A DNA stretch of 64,000 bases from Chitinophaga rhizophila (GCF_019492185.1 NZ_JAICCF010000007.1:167800-231799), one strand, 5' to 3'; positions 1 to 9,807 are shown, counted from the stretch's first letter. Notes: a model not told the origin generated them from the letters alone. Made by a program: numbers and translations.

Positions 1-2
1 AA

Positions 3-905
3 ATGACGTTGCTGGATTACAGTTATAAAGGAGCAGACGGACAGGGTACAGTGGCCTATGATGACTCGTTATTCTTTTCAGCTAATGATCCTGCACTCGC
101 TACGAAGCTGGAAGAGGCGGTCAAGGCACAGGGGCTGGAAGAATATCTTTCCGGACTTTCCCGGCTGGGTAGAAAAGCGGTAGCCCTGGCTACGACAGAA
201 GAAGATGATTACGCCACACCCGGTAATATCCGTTTCGGCGGACTACCAGATCTGCCTGCGGACATCCCCTATCCTTACTTTAAAGCGTATAACGGAGAGC
301 AGAAAGCAATGCAGTTCCTAGCACAGATCAATTGTGCCAACATTGCACACCTGCAGGACTATCTGCCGCGTACAGGCATGCTGTATTTCTTTATAGAGGA
401 CCAGGAGGACCTGAACCCCAAAGTGATCTATTACAACGGCGAAGCATCGGCATTACAACCGGGTAATACGCTCAATATCACAGAAGAGGATGTTTACGAT
501 GAGAGAGGGTTGTACACGCCGTTTAAAGCAGTGGCAGAGAGCTATCCGGATGTGCCTTCCTTTTATAATGCGCGGGATTACTATAAAGGTGTTTCCCCGG
601 AACTGTCAGCACTGGAAGAGATGGATAATGAGACAGAGGCACTTAAAGACGCAGTGAAGCCTGCTACGGAGCCAGTTCACAGCATTAACAGTTATGTATT
701 CAAACAACATGATACGCCTGAAAAAGAGGCCGTACATGCCCTCAGAGGCAAACCTGAAGACTGGATGGTATTATTGCGGGTAAGCAGTGATAATAATACC
801 GGGTTCTCTTTCTGGGATGCCGGAGAGATATACTTTGTAATACACAAGAGCGACCTGGCAAAGGCAAACTTTTCCAATATATACGCAGGACTCGAAAGCA
901 GTTGA
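3..905 (+). CDS. DUF1963 (YwqG-like) family protein
   Basis: A 300-residue cytoplasmic protein without signal peptide or membrane segment. The central part (GNIRFGGLPDLP, then KAMQFLAQINCANI and MLYFFIED) has the pattern of the DUF1963/YwqG family: a G-G-x-P-x-L-P motif, a Q-(I/L)-N strand and a G-x-L-(Y/F)-F-F strand. The end (WMVLLRVSSDNN...FWDAGEIYFVI) matches the family's C-terminal strands around a D-x-G dipeptide. The biochemical role of the family is unknown. The first ATG lies at the very start of the window, so promoter and upstream neighbours are not visible and an earlier start cannot be excluded. It converges on the cytochrome peroxidase gene, with a shared hairpin between them. 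Confidence 0.75.
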   Translation: MTLLDYSYKGADGQGTVAYDDSLFFSANDPALATKLEEAVKAQGLEEYLSGLSRLGRKAVALATTEEDDYATPGNIRFGGLPDLPADIPYPYFKAYNGEQKAMQFLAQINCANIAHLQDYLPRTGMLYFFIEDQEDLNPKVIYYNGEASALQPGNTLNITEEDVYDERGLYTPFKAVAESYPDVPSFYNARDYYKGVSPELSALEEMDNETEALKDAVKPATEPVHSINSYVFKQHDTPEKEAVHALRGKPEDWMVLLRVSSDNNTGFSFWDAGEIYFVIHKSDLAKANFSNIYAGLESS

Positions 906-1007
906 TATATAGGCGCTGTAATAATAAAAGAAGGGGCAGTATCAAAGATAATCGAACGTCTTCAGAATGGCTTAAATGAATACCTGATCCAATCGGGTAC
1001 CCGAATA

Positions 1008-1045
1008 AAATGAGGCTGCTCAATACTTTTGAGACAGCCTCATTT
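1008..1045. terminator. Bidirectional terminator between convergent genes
   Basis: AAATGAGGCTG-CTCA pairs with TGAGACAGCCTCATTT around an 8-base loop, with one bulge, and T-rich sequence follows. It lies between two convergent genes, so it can serve both strands. The GAGGCTGTCTCA core also resembles the terminal repeats of IS1182-type elements and the element at 60104-60217, so it may have a transposon-end origin. Confidence 0.7.
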
Positions 1046-1067
1046 CTTTATGCGGTTATTTTATATA

Positions 1068-2222
1068 TTATTCCATGCCTGGTAATGCCGGCGGTGCAGG
1101 CTTACGTACCTGGGTGGTCAAAGTTTTCAGAAATGCCTCCAGTGACTGTAATTCTTCCTTATCCAGATTGAGTTTACGAAGTATAGGTGAAGGGATAGGT
1201 CGCTTTGTTTCATCGACCACGACAGATTTCTGGATCGGAGAAGGATTACCCAGGTTATAGTACTCAACTACATCGCGTAATGTAGGGAAGTTGCCATGAT
1301 GCATCCATGGGCCGGTTTGCCCGACCTCCCGCAGCGATGGCGTACGGAATGCACCAATATCTTCCTGTTTTTTGGTCAGGTGATAATGGCCGAAGTCTTC
1401 CATTTTTGAGCCGTACAGTGCCTGTCCGTCGTTATGGAACTGATTATCTGAAAACAGTGGCGTGTTATGGCAATTGATACAGCGGGCTTTTGTGCGGAAC
1501 AGGTGCAGGCCCTGTACCTCCTCATCAGTAAGGATCGTACTGTTACCACTGACGAATTTGTCGAAGCGGCTGGTATTGCTGACAATACTTCTTTCAAAGG
1601 TTGCGATAGCATATTGAATCCGCTCAACGGTTACTGCGTCATCACCGTAGGCAGCTTTAAACATGGCTGCGTATGCAGGAACAGCTTTGATATTCGTTTC
1701 CATCTGTGCCAGCGTCTGCGCCATTTCCACTTTATCCTGTACGGGGAATACGGATTGCGCTTCAAGAGTAGCCGCGCGCCCGTCCCAGAAGAAACGTTTG
1801 TAGAAGCCGACGTTGAACAAGGTCATTGCGTTACGCTTACCCGTTTGCCGGTTATGTCCATAGGACACCCTGCGGCCATCGCCCCAGCCTAGTTCAGGAT
1901 CATGGCAGCTGGCACAGGAGATCTGCATAGACTGGGACATCCGCGGATCATAGAACAGTGTCTTTCCCAACACCTCTTTCTCTTTGGAGTAAGGGTTGTA
2001 GTCAGGATACACAGGTTTACCAAGACGGCCGATGTCTGTAAAGCCGGCACGGGTGGCACTGTCCAGATCAGGCGCAGGCCATTTGCCGGGATCTCCGCTG
2101 CTATACAACTGACGAAGTTCATCAGTTGTATAGTGAGGAGCAGTATGATCTATACCGGCGGCACCAATAAGTACCCCGCCTGCCAGCAATCCTGAAAATA
2201 GAATAATACGGGAGAATGTCAT
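1068..2222 (-). CDS. Di-haem cytochrome c peroxidase / MauG-family protein
   Basis: A 384-residue exported protein with an N-terminal hydrophobic segment (about residues 5-23). Two c-type haem motifs are visible, CASCH at 103-107 and CINCH at 248-252, with the family signature FFWDGRA near 144-150. FRTPSLREV followed by TGPWMHHG (about 292-310) normally carries the distal haem ligand. This is the CcpA/MauG/MbnH architecture, in which two c haems reduce hydrogen peroxide or oxidise a partner protein in the periplasm. It is the last gene of a six-gene minus-strand operon and starts 3 bp after the preceding lipoprotein stop, so it is probably co-translated with a TonB-dependent uptake system. 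Whether it removes peroxide or modifies a protein or ligand cannot be read from the sequence. Confidence 0.9.
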   Translation of the reverse strand: MTFSRIILFSGLLAGGVLIGAAGIDHTAPHYTTDELRQLYSSGDPGKWPAPDLDSATRAGFTDIGRLGKPVYPDYNPYSKEKEVLGKTLFYDPRMSQSMQISCASCHDPELGWGDGRRVSYGHNRQTGKRNAMTLFNVGFYKRFFWDGRAATLEAQSVFPVQDKVEMAQTLAQMETNIKAVPAYAAMFKAAYGDDAVTVERIQYAIATFERSIVSNTSRFDKFVSGNSTILTDEEVQGLHLFRTKARCINCHNTPLFSDNQFHNDGQALYGSKMEDFGHYHLTKKQEDIGAFRTPSLREVGQTGPWMHHGNFPTLRDVVEYYNLGNPSPIQKSVVVDETKRPIPSPILRKLNLDKEELQSLEAFLKTLTTQVRKPAPPALPGME

Positions 2223-2225
2223 GAA

Positions 2226-3170
2226 TTAGAGCGTAAGTTTGTCTACACTGAATTTGTAGCTATATTTATTGACGGCAGCGCCACCGAAAGCAGAGTCGTC
2301 AAAGTTCACATCGATCTCAATCAGTTTGGTATCCATATCGAAAGTACCAGTACCACTAAAGCTGACGTTGAAAGTAGTGCCATCTTTACGGGTTACTACC
2401 ACATCCTGGTTAATTACCTCTACTGTGCCTTTCCGTGCACCAGGTGTAGCAGGGATCAGGCGCAATGCTCTGGGAACATTGATCTTGGCAGTTTTTGCAC
2501 TGGTAGAGCCGCCACCCATTTCTGCATTGTAGATACGCATCATATTCAGGAAAGGTACACCGCTTTCAGCCACATAGTTATTGACAAAGCCTAACACGGT
2601 AGCGTTAGCGCTGTCCAGTACGGAGAAGTGTGCAGGAATGGTTGCCCACTTCTGGGTAGCCTCATTAAAATAGTAGGTATTCGGGGCATAGAATGATTCA
2701 TTTTTGAACCAGGTAGCCGCCGGTGCGAAAGGCATAATGCGTACAGCCAGTTTAGTATTAGCGCCAGATGCTACCGGTAATGCAGTAGAATCGATGGTAA
2801 CGAATACAGTACGTTTAGCGGTATCATAGGTATGTTTCGCATTGATTTCTACAGTTACCTGTAACGGGCTTTCAGAAACGGTAGTTTTGGTTACTGCCAG
2901 CGAGGTATCTACCTTGTTGGTAGCAGAATCTGTCATGATCAGCTTGAATTTGCTTTCAAGGTCTGCTTTAGTAGCACCGCTTACAGGAATCACGACGCTG
3001 AAAGAGGTAGTACTGCCGTTCATATCTATATTGGCAACAGTGCTGCTGAAAGAGACCGTTGCAGGAGGCGGCACTACGGGCACTGCATTCTCAGTTTTGC
3101 TGCACGCAACCATTGCCGTCATTCCAGCGGCCATCAACATGTATTGTAATTGCTGTTTCATATTGGTCAT
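2226..3170 (-). CDS. Lipoprotein of unknown function in SusCD/di-haem peroxidase operon
   Basis: A 314-residue predicted lipoprotein: a short hydrophobic N-terminus ends in the lipobox-like MVAC (cysteine near residue 23), followed by a Pro-rich linker. The remainder is Ser/Thr/Val-rich and looks all-beta, with an N-terminal Ig-like stretch (TVSFSSTVANIDMNGSTTSF) and a C-terminal beta domain. I do not recognise a named family. It sits between susD (13 bp upstream) and the di-haem peroxidase (3 bp downstream), so a surface or periplasmic partner of one of them is the natural inference. A second Met is at codon 4, so the start could be 3161. Other possibilities are a SusE/SusF-like binding lipoprotein or a peroxidase substrate comparable in position to MbnP. 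Confidence 0.7.
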   Translation of the reverse strand: MTNMKQQLQYMLMAAGMTAMVACSKTENAVPVVPPPATVSFSSTVANIDMNGSTTSFSVVIPVSGATKADLESKFKLIMTDSATNKVDTSLAVTKTTVSESPLQVTVEINAKHTYDTAKRTVFVTIDSTALPVASGANTKLAVRIMPFAPAATWFKNESFYAPNTYYFNEATQKWATIPAHFSVLDSANATVLGFVNNYVAESGVPFLNMMRIYNAEMGGGSTSAKTAKINVPRALRLIPATPGARKGTVEVINQDVVVTRKDGTTFNVSFSGTGTFDMDTKLIEIDVNFDDSAFGGAAVNKYSYKFSVDKLTL

Positions 3171-3183
3171 TTATATTAATGAA

Positions 3184-4584
3184 TTAGTATCCGTTGTTTT
3201 GTTTCAGCGAGGGGTTTACATCCGTAGCAGTCTTAGGCAGCGGCAATACCATGCGGTAATCCTCGAAGGGAATAGCTGGCAGTCCGCGTTTCTCTCTGAT
3301 CAGGTCAAAGAAGTACTCGCCCTCGAAAGCAAATTCTTTCCGCCGTTCCTGCCTGATCCAGTAAAGCAGATCAGCCATATCAGTCACACCCAGTTTTACC
3401 TCCGAAGTATCTGCCCGCATCCTGATTAAGTTCAGGTCATCGTACCCCTGTTGCAGGTTGCTGAGATGAGCAGCAGCTTCCGCCCTGATCAGCACTATGT
3501 CTGAGAGGCGTAATACCTTGATGGGAGTAGCATTGGCAGCAGCGCCTTTGTACTTGGCGGTGAAGTAAGCTATACGGCCGCTGATGGTTTTAGGAACGAA
3601 TAAAGTGGCCAGTCCGCGTACATCGTTTTCCCGGTACAATGTATACAGCGAAGGATGGGCTTCATATTGCTGCTCAGGTCCGTTATCGCCATAGTAGTTA
3701 CCTAATGTGGTACCTGCAAAGTTGGCTTCGAGCGCCAGCTCCAGGATAGACTCGCTGCTGGGCACGCGGGTAGTCCAGCTGGCTACATATTGCTGGTTAG
3801 TCATGAGTGTACGTCCGCCGGTTCTGATAACATTATCCGCGTGCATATAAGCCTGCTGCCACTTCTCCTGGTAGAGGTACACCTTGGCGAGTAGGGCTTC
3901 GGCGCTTACCGCATTGAAGGTATTCTGTGTGTAGCCGCCCGTAAGCAGCGGAGTAGTGTTGGCAAAATACCTGAGAGCTGTTTCAAGATCATCAGTTACC
4001 GCTTTATAGGAAACGGTAGCCGAACTTCTCTGTGGCAAAGGATCGTTGTATAACCTCGGGGCAAGATTAATGACAATACCGGGATGTGAAGCGTCTTGTG
4101 TATAGGTATATGGCCGTGAGAACAGGCGTAAGAGGTCAAAATGACCTAACGCTCTCAGGCAGCGCGCTTCCGCTTCCAGTCTTCTCACAGCTGCGTTAGT
4201 AGTATCTCCGAGGCGGGTAGCAGCTGCGAGGATGTTATTGACGTTATTGAGAAAAGAATAGTAATCAGTATATGTCGAGTTCATACTGGATGTCTCTGCA
4301 TCCTGCAGAAACGAATAAAGATCCATTAATCTCACGTTCGTCGTCTTGCTATACAGTAAATTTCCTGCCACCAGATCAGGGTAGATCATCCTGTTGCCGT
4401 GATATTTGTCGAGCGTAAGCAGTGAACTGTATGCTCCTACAAGGGCCGCCCGTGCACCTGACAGATCGCTGAAAACGGTTTCATTGGATAGCTTGTCAGA
4501 AGGATCTACATCCAGTAGTTTTTCGCAGCTGCCCATGATGCAGACAACAGCAGCCAGTAATATATATCGGATCATTTTACACAT
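3184..4584 (-). CDS. RagB/SusD family nutrient-binding outer-membrane lipoprotein
   Basis: A 466-residue SusD homologue. The signal peptide ends in the lipobox IMGSC with KLLDVDPSDKLS after it, the usual SusD N-terminus. Conserved SusD features follow: FSDLSGARAALVGAY, the TPR-rich helical region with EARCLRALGHFDLLRLFSRPY, and the C-terminal IRQERRKEFAFEGEYFFDLIR block. It caps the SusC barrel at the cell surface and delivers substrate. It lies 13 bp after susC and 13 bp before the unknown lipoprotein in one operon. No polysaccharide-degrading enzyme is present in this operon, so the substrate need not be a glycan. Confidence 0.95.
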   Translation of the reverse strand: MCKMIRYILLAAVVCIMGSCEKLLDVDPSDKLSNETVFSDLSGARAALVGAYSSLLTLDKYHGNRMIYPDLVAGNLLYSKTTNVRLMDLYSFLQDAETSSMNSTYTDYYSFLNNVNNILAAATRLGDTTNAAVRRLEAEARCLRALGHFDLLRLFSRPYTYTQDASHPGIVINLAPRLYNDPLPQRSSATVSYKAVTDDLETALRYFANTTPLLTGGYTQNTFNAVSAEALLAKVYLYQEKWQQAYMHADNVIRTGGRTLMTNQQYVASWTTRVPSSESILELALEANFAGTTLGNYYGDNGPEQQYEAHPSLYTLYRENDVRGLATLFVPKTISGRIAYFTAKYKGAAANATPIKVLRLSDIVLIRAEAAAHLSNLQQGYDDLNLIRMRADTSEVKLGVTDMADLLYWIRQERRKEFAFEGEYFFDLIREKRGLPAIPFEDYRMVLPLPKTATDVNPSLKQNNGY

Positions 4585-4597
4585 GGTTCATTACATT

Positions 4598-7500
4598 TTA
4601 AAGTCCTATCCTTACACCCATAGTATAGGTGCGCATTTCAGGATATACAAAACGAAGTGCTGCGATACCGTTACGGGTATCTGTACCATTATCATTCTGG
4701 TACCAGTAGAACAGGTTACGCGCGTTGGCATAGATGTTTACATTGTCCAGCCCTGCCCTTCTCAGCATTGCTTTCGGTAACTGATAACTTACGGATACGT
4801 TAGACAGCTTCAGGAAGTTGATATCTCTGAGGTAGCGGGAAGAGTTAGCCACCAGCCTCCGCGGATAGTAGAGCCTCGGTACATCAGTTACATCGCCTGG
4901 CTGCTGCCAGCGATCCATCAGATCAACGATCTGGTTACGGTGATTGAGGTTACGGCCGTCGGACTGTATATCTTTGTTCAGGAAAACGCTGGAACCAAAA
5001 GAATACTCCACATTCGCAGTCAGAGAGAACCTACCCAGGGTAAAGGCGTTGATCAGACCACCCTGTGCCTTCGGCAGCCTGTCGCCCAGCACCCTACCAG
5101 AAGATGTAGGTAAGGCATTGATGACGGCAGCATCTACCAGCTTGCCCGTCGGATCATAAAACAGCTCCTCTCCCGTCTCAGGATCTACACCCGCCCATTT
5201 CCAGCCCCATATAGTAGAGGTGCTGATACCGGGTTGGGCCACCGTCATGCTGGTAGAAGAGTACATTGGCGTAAACCCGTCATTGAAGCGCAGGATCTTA
5301 CCTCTGTTGAAGCCCAGGTTAAAGACAGTATTCCAGGTGAAATTATTACGCTGGATATTGGTGCTGTTGATGGTTAGTTCAAAGCCTTTGTTACGCATAT
5401 CGGCAGCATTCACACTCATCATGGTGAAGCCGGTTTCCGGTGCAACATTGATACTGGAGATCATGTCCCGGATTGTATTATTGTAGTATTCCGCCACAAC
5501 AGAGATCCTTCCCAGGAATGTGATATCCAGGCCAATATTTAACTTATAGTTCTTTTCCCAGCTCAGATCCGGGTTAGGTGCAGCCGTGCCATCAGGTACT
5601 GCGCCTGTGTTACCCTGATAGTTATTACTACCGAAGAGGTAAAGTCCTCTGGCAGCATAAGTACCTATACGGCTGTTACCGGTGCTTCCATAACTGGTAC
5701 GTAAGCGCAGGAAGGTAAGCTTGCTGTTGTTGAGCAGGAAGTTCTCATTAGAGATCACCCAGCCCAAGCCTATGGATGAGTTCAGGGCCACCTGTTTGTC
5801 TCCGCCGAAGATGGACGACTTATCCGCCCTGACATTGACAGAGGTGTAATATTTCTTTTTATAGTCGTAGGCAACCTGTGAGTAGTAGGACACTGTTGCA
5901 TTCTCCATGGTAGAAGAAGCGGAGGTCTGCGTAGCTGCATTGTTCAGGTTGCGCAGTTTGTCATAGGTGAAGCCAGCGCCGGTACCTCTCAGCAGGTCGG
6001 TACGCTGACTCTGCGCCTGGGTACCTGCCAGTGCGTATATATGATGATCTGGCGTCAGGTTCTTTTCATAAGACGCCTGGATAAAGGATACCCAGCCCAG
6101 GTTGCGACGGTCGAAGATCTGCAGAAAGCCATTACGGGTGCGGCCGGTAGCGTTAAGCGCCGACTGGAATATATTCTCGCTATTGGAGTAATAGTCAGCC
6201 CCTACATTGGCCATTACCTGTAAGCCATCAGCTACCTGGTAACTACCATTGACAGATCCTGTCATAGCAAAACCTCTGTGTGTGTCTGTATTCTGGTTTA
6301 ACACCGCTACAGGATTAGGCACATTCAGTCCGGCGAGATCGTTGTAAGACCCGTCAGCATTATAGGGAGACACGTTTGGCGGCAGGATGACCGTATTAAA
6401 GATGTTCAGGCTGTTCTGTGCAGTCAGCGTCGGACTTAAGTTCACTGTCAGTTTCATCTTATTGCTCACTTCATGATCTACCCTGATACGGGCATATATC
6501 TTCTCCAGATCATTGGCCAGGGAGCTGGCATTCTGTTTCAGGTATCCACCAGAGAGACGGAAAGTAGTACCCTGCTTTCCACCACTCAGGTCCATGTTCA
6601 CATTATGGTAGCTGGCATTACGATTAGTGAGTCCGAACCAGTCTGTATCAATCGTCTTGCTACCCGCCAACTGGTCAGCTGCATTGTCCGTCATACCATT
6701 GTTCATGTAAGTTTCTTTCAGCAGCTCATGATATTGTGAACCGTTCAGGTACTTAATCTGATTGATAAAGCTGGATACACCGGTTTTATAGTCTACGTTC
6801 AGATTAGTCTTGCCGCTGGCTCCGCCTTTGGTAGTGATGATGATAACGCCATTGGCAGCATTGGCCCCATAGATAGCGGATGCAGCCGCATCTTTCAGTA
6901 CAGAGATTGACTTTACGTCAGCAGGATTGATGTTAGAAAGCGGATTGAGATAGTTCTCATTGGCAAATCCGCCTGGTTCATCGCCTCTTTGCTGTTCATA
7001 CAATGGGATACCGTCTATCACGTAGAGCGGCTGTGAGGAAGTGGTACGGCCATTCATCATGGCAGTGAGTGAACCTTGTCCGCGGATGTTCACTTTCACC
7101 GGCGTATTCAGTTCTGTATTTGTTTCAACATAGACGCCGGCAATCATACCTTCCAGCATCTTATCAATACTTTCTATAGGTCTGCTTGTCTGCAATGCCG
7201 CAGAGTTGAGCTGACTGATACTACCTACTACTTCTTCCCTGCGTCTGTCTTTGGTGTAAGAGCTGGTTACGACTACTTCAGCCACTTTGAGCGGATTGTC
7301 TTCCAGGTAGGCGGATACCCTGTTTTGCGAGGTGACTACTATTTCCTGTGCATCCATACCGATATAGCGGAAGATAAGGGTGAAGGTGGCAGGTCTTTCC
7401 TGCGGGAAGCGGAAAGAGAACTCTCCGTTACCGTTGGTGGTAGTTGCTTCCTTTGTTTCTTTGATAACGACGCTTACACCAGGTAAGGGCTGACGGTCAT

Positions 7501-7891
7501 TCTTGCTGTAGACGATACCGTTCAGTTGTCTGTCGGCCGCATTAGGCGCACGGTAAGCAGCGGTAATGGCGTTACCTATCTGCCGGAAGGTAATATTGGA
7601 TACTCTGCCAAGCTGTTGCAACGCCTGATCCAGCGTTCCTTTGAACTGCATATTGATGATCTGATCACCTTTGACGGTATTCTCATCGTAGTTAAAAGAG
7701 ATACCCGTTTGGATCTCCAGGCTGGCGAAAATATTCTTCAGTGGCTGCTGGCTGGCATTGATCTTCACGTTATACTGCTGCCACGGCTTAATGGACTGCG
7801 CCATAGCCGACAGCTGTACAGCCAATAAGATAATAAGTACCCCGAGGCAGTACAGAAGCTGCCTCCGGATGATCGGAAGAATGTTGTTCAT
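4598..7891 (-). CDS. SusC/RagA family TonB-linked outer-membrane protein with STN domain
   Basis: A 1097-residue TonB-dependent transporter. After a signal peptide (about 1-32, ending SAMAQ) there is a Secretin/TonB short N-terminal (STN) domain (about 45-105), a carboxypeptidase-regulatory-like beta-sandwich (about 123-205, from LNGIVYSKNDRQPLPGVSV), then the plug (VVVTSSY through DAAASAIYGANAANGVIIITTK) and a 22-strand-type barrel ending in YTMGVRIGL. An STN domain normally means the transporter signals to a FecR-type anti-sigma factor, and one is encoded 58 bp upstream. It works with the downstream SusD. The substrate is not evident. Confidence 0.97.
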   Translation of the reverse strand: MNNILPIIRRQLLYCLGVLIILLAVQLSAMAQSIKPWQQYNVKINASQQPLKNIFASLEIQTGISFNYDENTVKGDQIINMQFKGTLDQALQQLGRVSNITFRQIGNAITAAYRAPNAADRQLNGIVYSKNDRQPLPGVSVVIKETKEATTTNGNGEFSFRFPQERPATFTLIFRYIGMDAQEIVVTSQNRVSAYLEDNPLKVAEVVVTSSYTKDRRREEVVGSISQLNSAALQTSRPIESIDKMLEGMIAGVYVETNTELNTPVKVNIRGQGSLTAMMNGRTTSSQPLYVIDGIPLYEQQRGDEPGGFANENYLNPLSNINPADVKSISVLKDAAASAIYGANAANGVIIITTKGGASGKTNLNVDYKTGVSSFINQIKYLNGSQYHELLKETYMNNGMTDNAADQLAGSKTIDTDWFGLTNRNASYHNVNMDLSGGKQGTTFRLSGGYLKQNASSLANDLEKIYARIRVDHEVSNKMKLTVNLSPTLTAQNSLNIFNTVILPPNVSPYNADGSYNDLAGLNVPNPVAVLNQNTDTHRGFAMTGSVNGSYQVADGLQVMANVGADYYSNSENIFQSALNATGRTRNGFLQIFDRRNLGWVSFIQASYEKNLTPDHHIYALAGTQAQSQRTDLLRGTGAGFTYDKLRNLNNAATQTSASSTMENATVSYYSQVAYDYKKKYYTSVNVRADKSSIFGGDKQVALNSSIGLGWVISNENFLLNNSKLTFLRLRTSYGSTGNSRIGTYAARGLYLFGSNNYQGNTGAVPDGTAAPNPDLSWEKNYKLNIGLDITFLGRISVVAEYYNNTIRDMISSINVAPETGFTMMSVNAADMRNKGFELTINSTNIQRNNFTWNTVFNLGFNRGKILRFNDGFTPMYSSTSMTVAQPGISTSTIWGWKWAGVDPETGEELFYDPTGKLVDAAVINALPTSSGRVLGDRLPKAQGGLINAFTLGRFSLTANVEYSFGSSVFLNKDIQSDGRNLNHRNQIVDLMDRWQQPGDVTDVPRLYYPRRLVANSSRYLRDINFLKLSNVSVSYQLPKAMLRRAGLDNVNIYANARNLFYWYQNDNGTDTRNGIAALRFVYPEMRTYTMGVRIGL

Positions 7892-7949
7892 ATGCTATGC
7901 GCTTTACGTAGCTGTCCCATTTATCGTCAGGAGATAAATGTTCTCAATG

Positions 7950-8975
7950 TCACTGTTGTATAAATACTGTATCGTTTGCTGTTGTGTATCGAAGGTCGTT
8001 GGCATAGCAGATGCTGGCCACTACCTGTTTGTATCCGACGTTATCAAAATGGCCGGTATACTGCATGTTCACTACTTTAGACCTGTTAATGCAGGTGATG
8101 TTATAGAGGCGCTTCAGCTGCAAAGCGATCTCTGGAAAGTCCGCATGATCGAAGTATAACTTATTCTCTCTCCAGCCCAGTTCTGTTGTTGCGTCAAAGG
8201 TTGCTTTTGACAAAGTGGTCTGGCCGGCGTGATAGGTAATGGCTTCATTAGGTACGAGAATAATGCCTTCGGGGCTGGTAGCCACTACCTTCAGTTTACC
8301 ATTTACCAGTGCTACCCTGCTTTTACCCGATTCAGGATAGTAGCTCATATTAAAGGAAGTACCCAATACGTTTACGATCATATCCCCACCCTGCACAATG
8401 AATATGCGTTTGTCGTTACGGGCAATGGTGAAAAAAGCTTCACCGTCCAGCGCTACGATCAGAGAGTCTTTTGCCGCCGTCTGGGCATACCTGATATGCG
8501 TACTGGCGTTCAGCTGGATAGTAGAACCATCAGGCAGTTCTATAGTTGTACGCTGCGTAGGAGCGCTGCTGAAAGATGTCCATTGCAGGGGCGTATATTG
8601 TCGCTGCCGGCCTGATAATAACCATAATCCTGCAGCTATCAGGATGCCGGCCAGTACAGCCGCTGCCAGTACGGTACGTAACATATGTCTCGGTGCAGGT
8701 GGTATATTTAAAGGCTGCACAGGAGGCTGTTCAACCGGCTGTTGTGCAAGGAAAGCCATCATTCTGGCCTGTTCTGCTTCGAGTTCCTGTTGTGGTATGT
8801 GACCCAGCAGCCTGGCCAGCATTGTTTCAGCTGTGATTATCTCTGTAAGTCTGTCCGGATTACATCTGATCCAGTTCTGCCAGAATTGGACATCCTGTTC
8901 GTCTGATTGCTGGAAATATCTGATAAATGACTCATCTGCCGCAAAATCCTCCGCCTTATAAAGTTTAAAATCCAT
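7950..8975 (-). CDS. FecR family anti-sigma factor with DUF4974
   Basis: A 341-residue inner-membrane anti-sigma factor. The cytoplasmic N-terminal part (1-97) binds sigma, a single membrane helix spans about residues 100-120, and the periplasmic FecR domain starts near 140 (TTIELPDGSTIQLNASTHIRY) with the GEAFFTIARND and VLGTSFNMSYY motifs. The C-terminus (LYFDHADFPEIALQLKRLYN) is a DUF4974 domain, which contacts the STN domain of the TonB transporter. It lies between the ECF sigma gene (70 bp) and susC (58 bp) on the same strand. Confidence 0.95.
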   Translation of the reverse strand: MDFKLYKAEDFAADESFIRYFQQSDEQDVQFWQNWIRCNPDRLTEIITAETMLARLLGHIPQQELEAEQARMMAFLAQQPVEQPPVQPLNIPPAPRHMLRTVLAAAVLAGILIAAGLWLLSGRQRQYTPLQWTSFSSAPTQRTTIELPDGSTIQLNASTHIRYAQTAAKDSLIVALDGEAFFTIARNDKRIFIVQGGDMIVNVLGTSFNMSYYPESGKSRVALVNGKLKVVATSPEGIILVPNEAITYHAGQTTLSKATFDATTELGWRENKLYFDHADFPEIALQLKRLYNITCINRSKVVNMQYTGHFDNVGYKQVVASICYANDLRYTTANDTVFIQQ

Positions 8976-9045
8976 GAAACGAATGTCCCTTTTATAACCA
9001 GTGCAAGAAATGCTTCGTTTTTACCCCGGATTGCTGAACTTTTTT

Positions 9046-9609
9046 TTAAGCCATGGCCAAAAGAATCGGTAAAAGCAGCACCCGCAGGCATTGGCGCATG
9101 GTTTTCAGCGCTTCATATAATTTATTGTATACGGTGCGGGGCTGAAGGGACAGTTGTGCAGCAATCTGTTCGTAGGTCAGGTTCTCATAGTATTTGAGAC
9201 GTAATATAGCCTGTTGCGTAGCGGAAAGCTGACTCATAAAATGCTGGAGCTTTGTTTTCATTTCCGCATCCTGTTCAGCACTGACCAGCATATCTTCATA
9301 TGACTGCTCTATGCCATGCTGGGTATCAACCACTTCATCTGTATTGATACTGAGCACTTTTACTTCTTTGAGGATCTTCCGCTTAACATAGGTGAACAGG
9401 TAAGCTCTGGGTTGTTGCACAAGGGGCAGTGTTGCCCTGCCAGACCATATTTCACAGAATACTTCGTGGATGCAGTCCTTTACCAACTGCGCATTACCGT
9501 GTACACGAAATCCGAAGGCATATAATGGCTGATAGAACTCATTATACAGTTCCAGAAATGCGGACTGATCTCCATTGATCATACTTCTCCAAAGTGCTGG
9601 TGCATCCAA
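9046..9609 (-). CDS. ECF RNA polymerase sigma-70 factor, Bacteroidota type
   Basis: A 187-residue extracytoplasmic-function sigma factor. Region 2 is visible at the N-terminus (AFLELYNEFYQPLYAFGFRV ... CIHEVFCEIW) and region 4 at about 120-170 (LSATQQAILRLKYYENLTYEQIA followed by a helix-turn-helix). The last 12 residues are hydrophobic (VLLLPILLAMA), a tail often seen in SusCD-linked sigma factors. First gene of the minus-strand operon, probably transcribed from the 198-bp spacer shared with the divergent second system. It would direct transcription of susC and the genes after it once released by the adjacent FecR. Confidence 0.95.
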   Translation of the reverse strand: MDAPALWRSMINGDQSAFLELYNEFYQPLYAFGFRVHGNAQLVKDCIHEVFCEIWSGRATLPLVQQPRAYLFTYVKRKILKEVKVLSINTDEVVDTQHGIEQSYEDMLVSAEQDAEMKTKLQHFMSQLSATQQAILRLKYYENLTYEQIAAQLSLQPRTVYNKLYEALKTMRQCLRVLLLPILLAMA

Positions 9610-9807
9610 AAGCTATAATATTTACCTTACAAAATACAAAGAGCTGGCAAAGTTCTCAATGGATGAGCGATATTTTTCGACGATCAGGGAAAATAATTTA
9701 CGCAATCGGGAAAAATACCAGCCCACTACCTGTCAGTATGACATTTTATTATTAATACTGCCTTAACATACTACTTCTATATTTGCTGGCATCTAAACAG
9801 TGACCTG
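9610..9807. promoter_or_regulatory. Shared divergent promoter region of two ECF sigma operons
   Basis: A 198-bp AT-rich spacer between two divergently transcribed ECF sigma genes. It should contain the promoters of both six- and five-gene operons. I could not fix individual -33/-7 elements with confidence, so the whole spacer is given. Confidence 0.5.
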
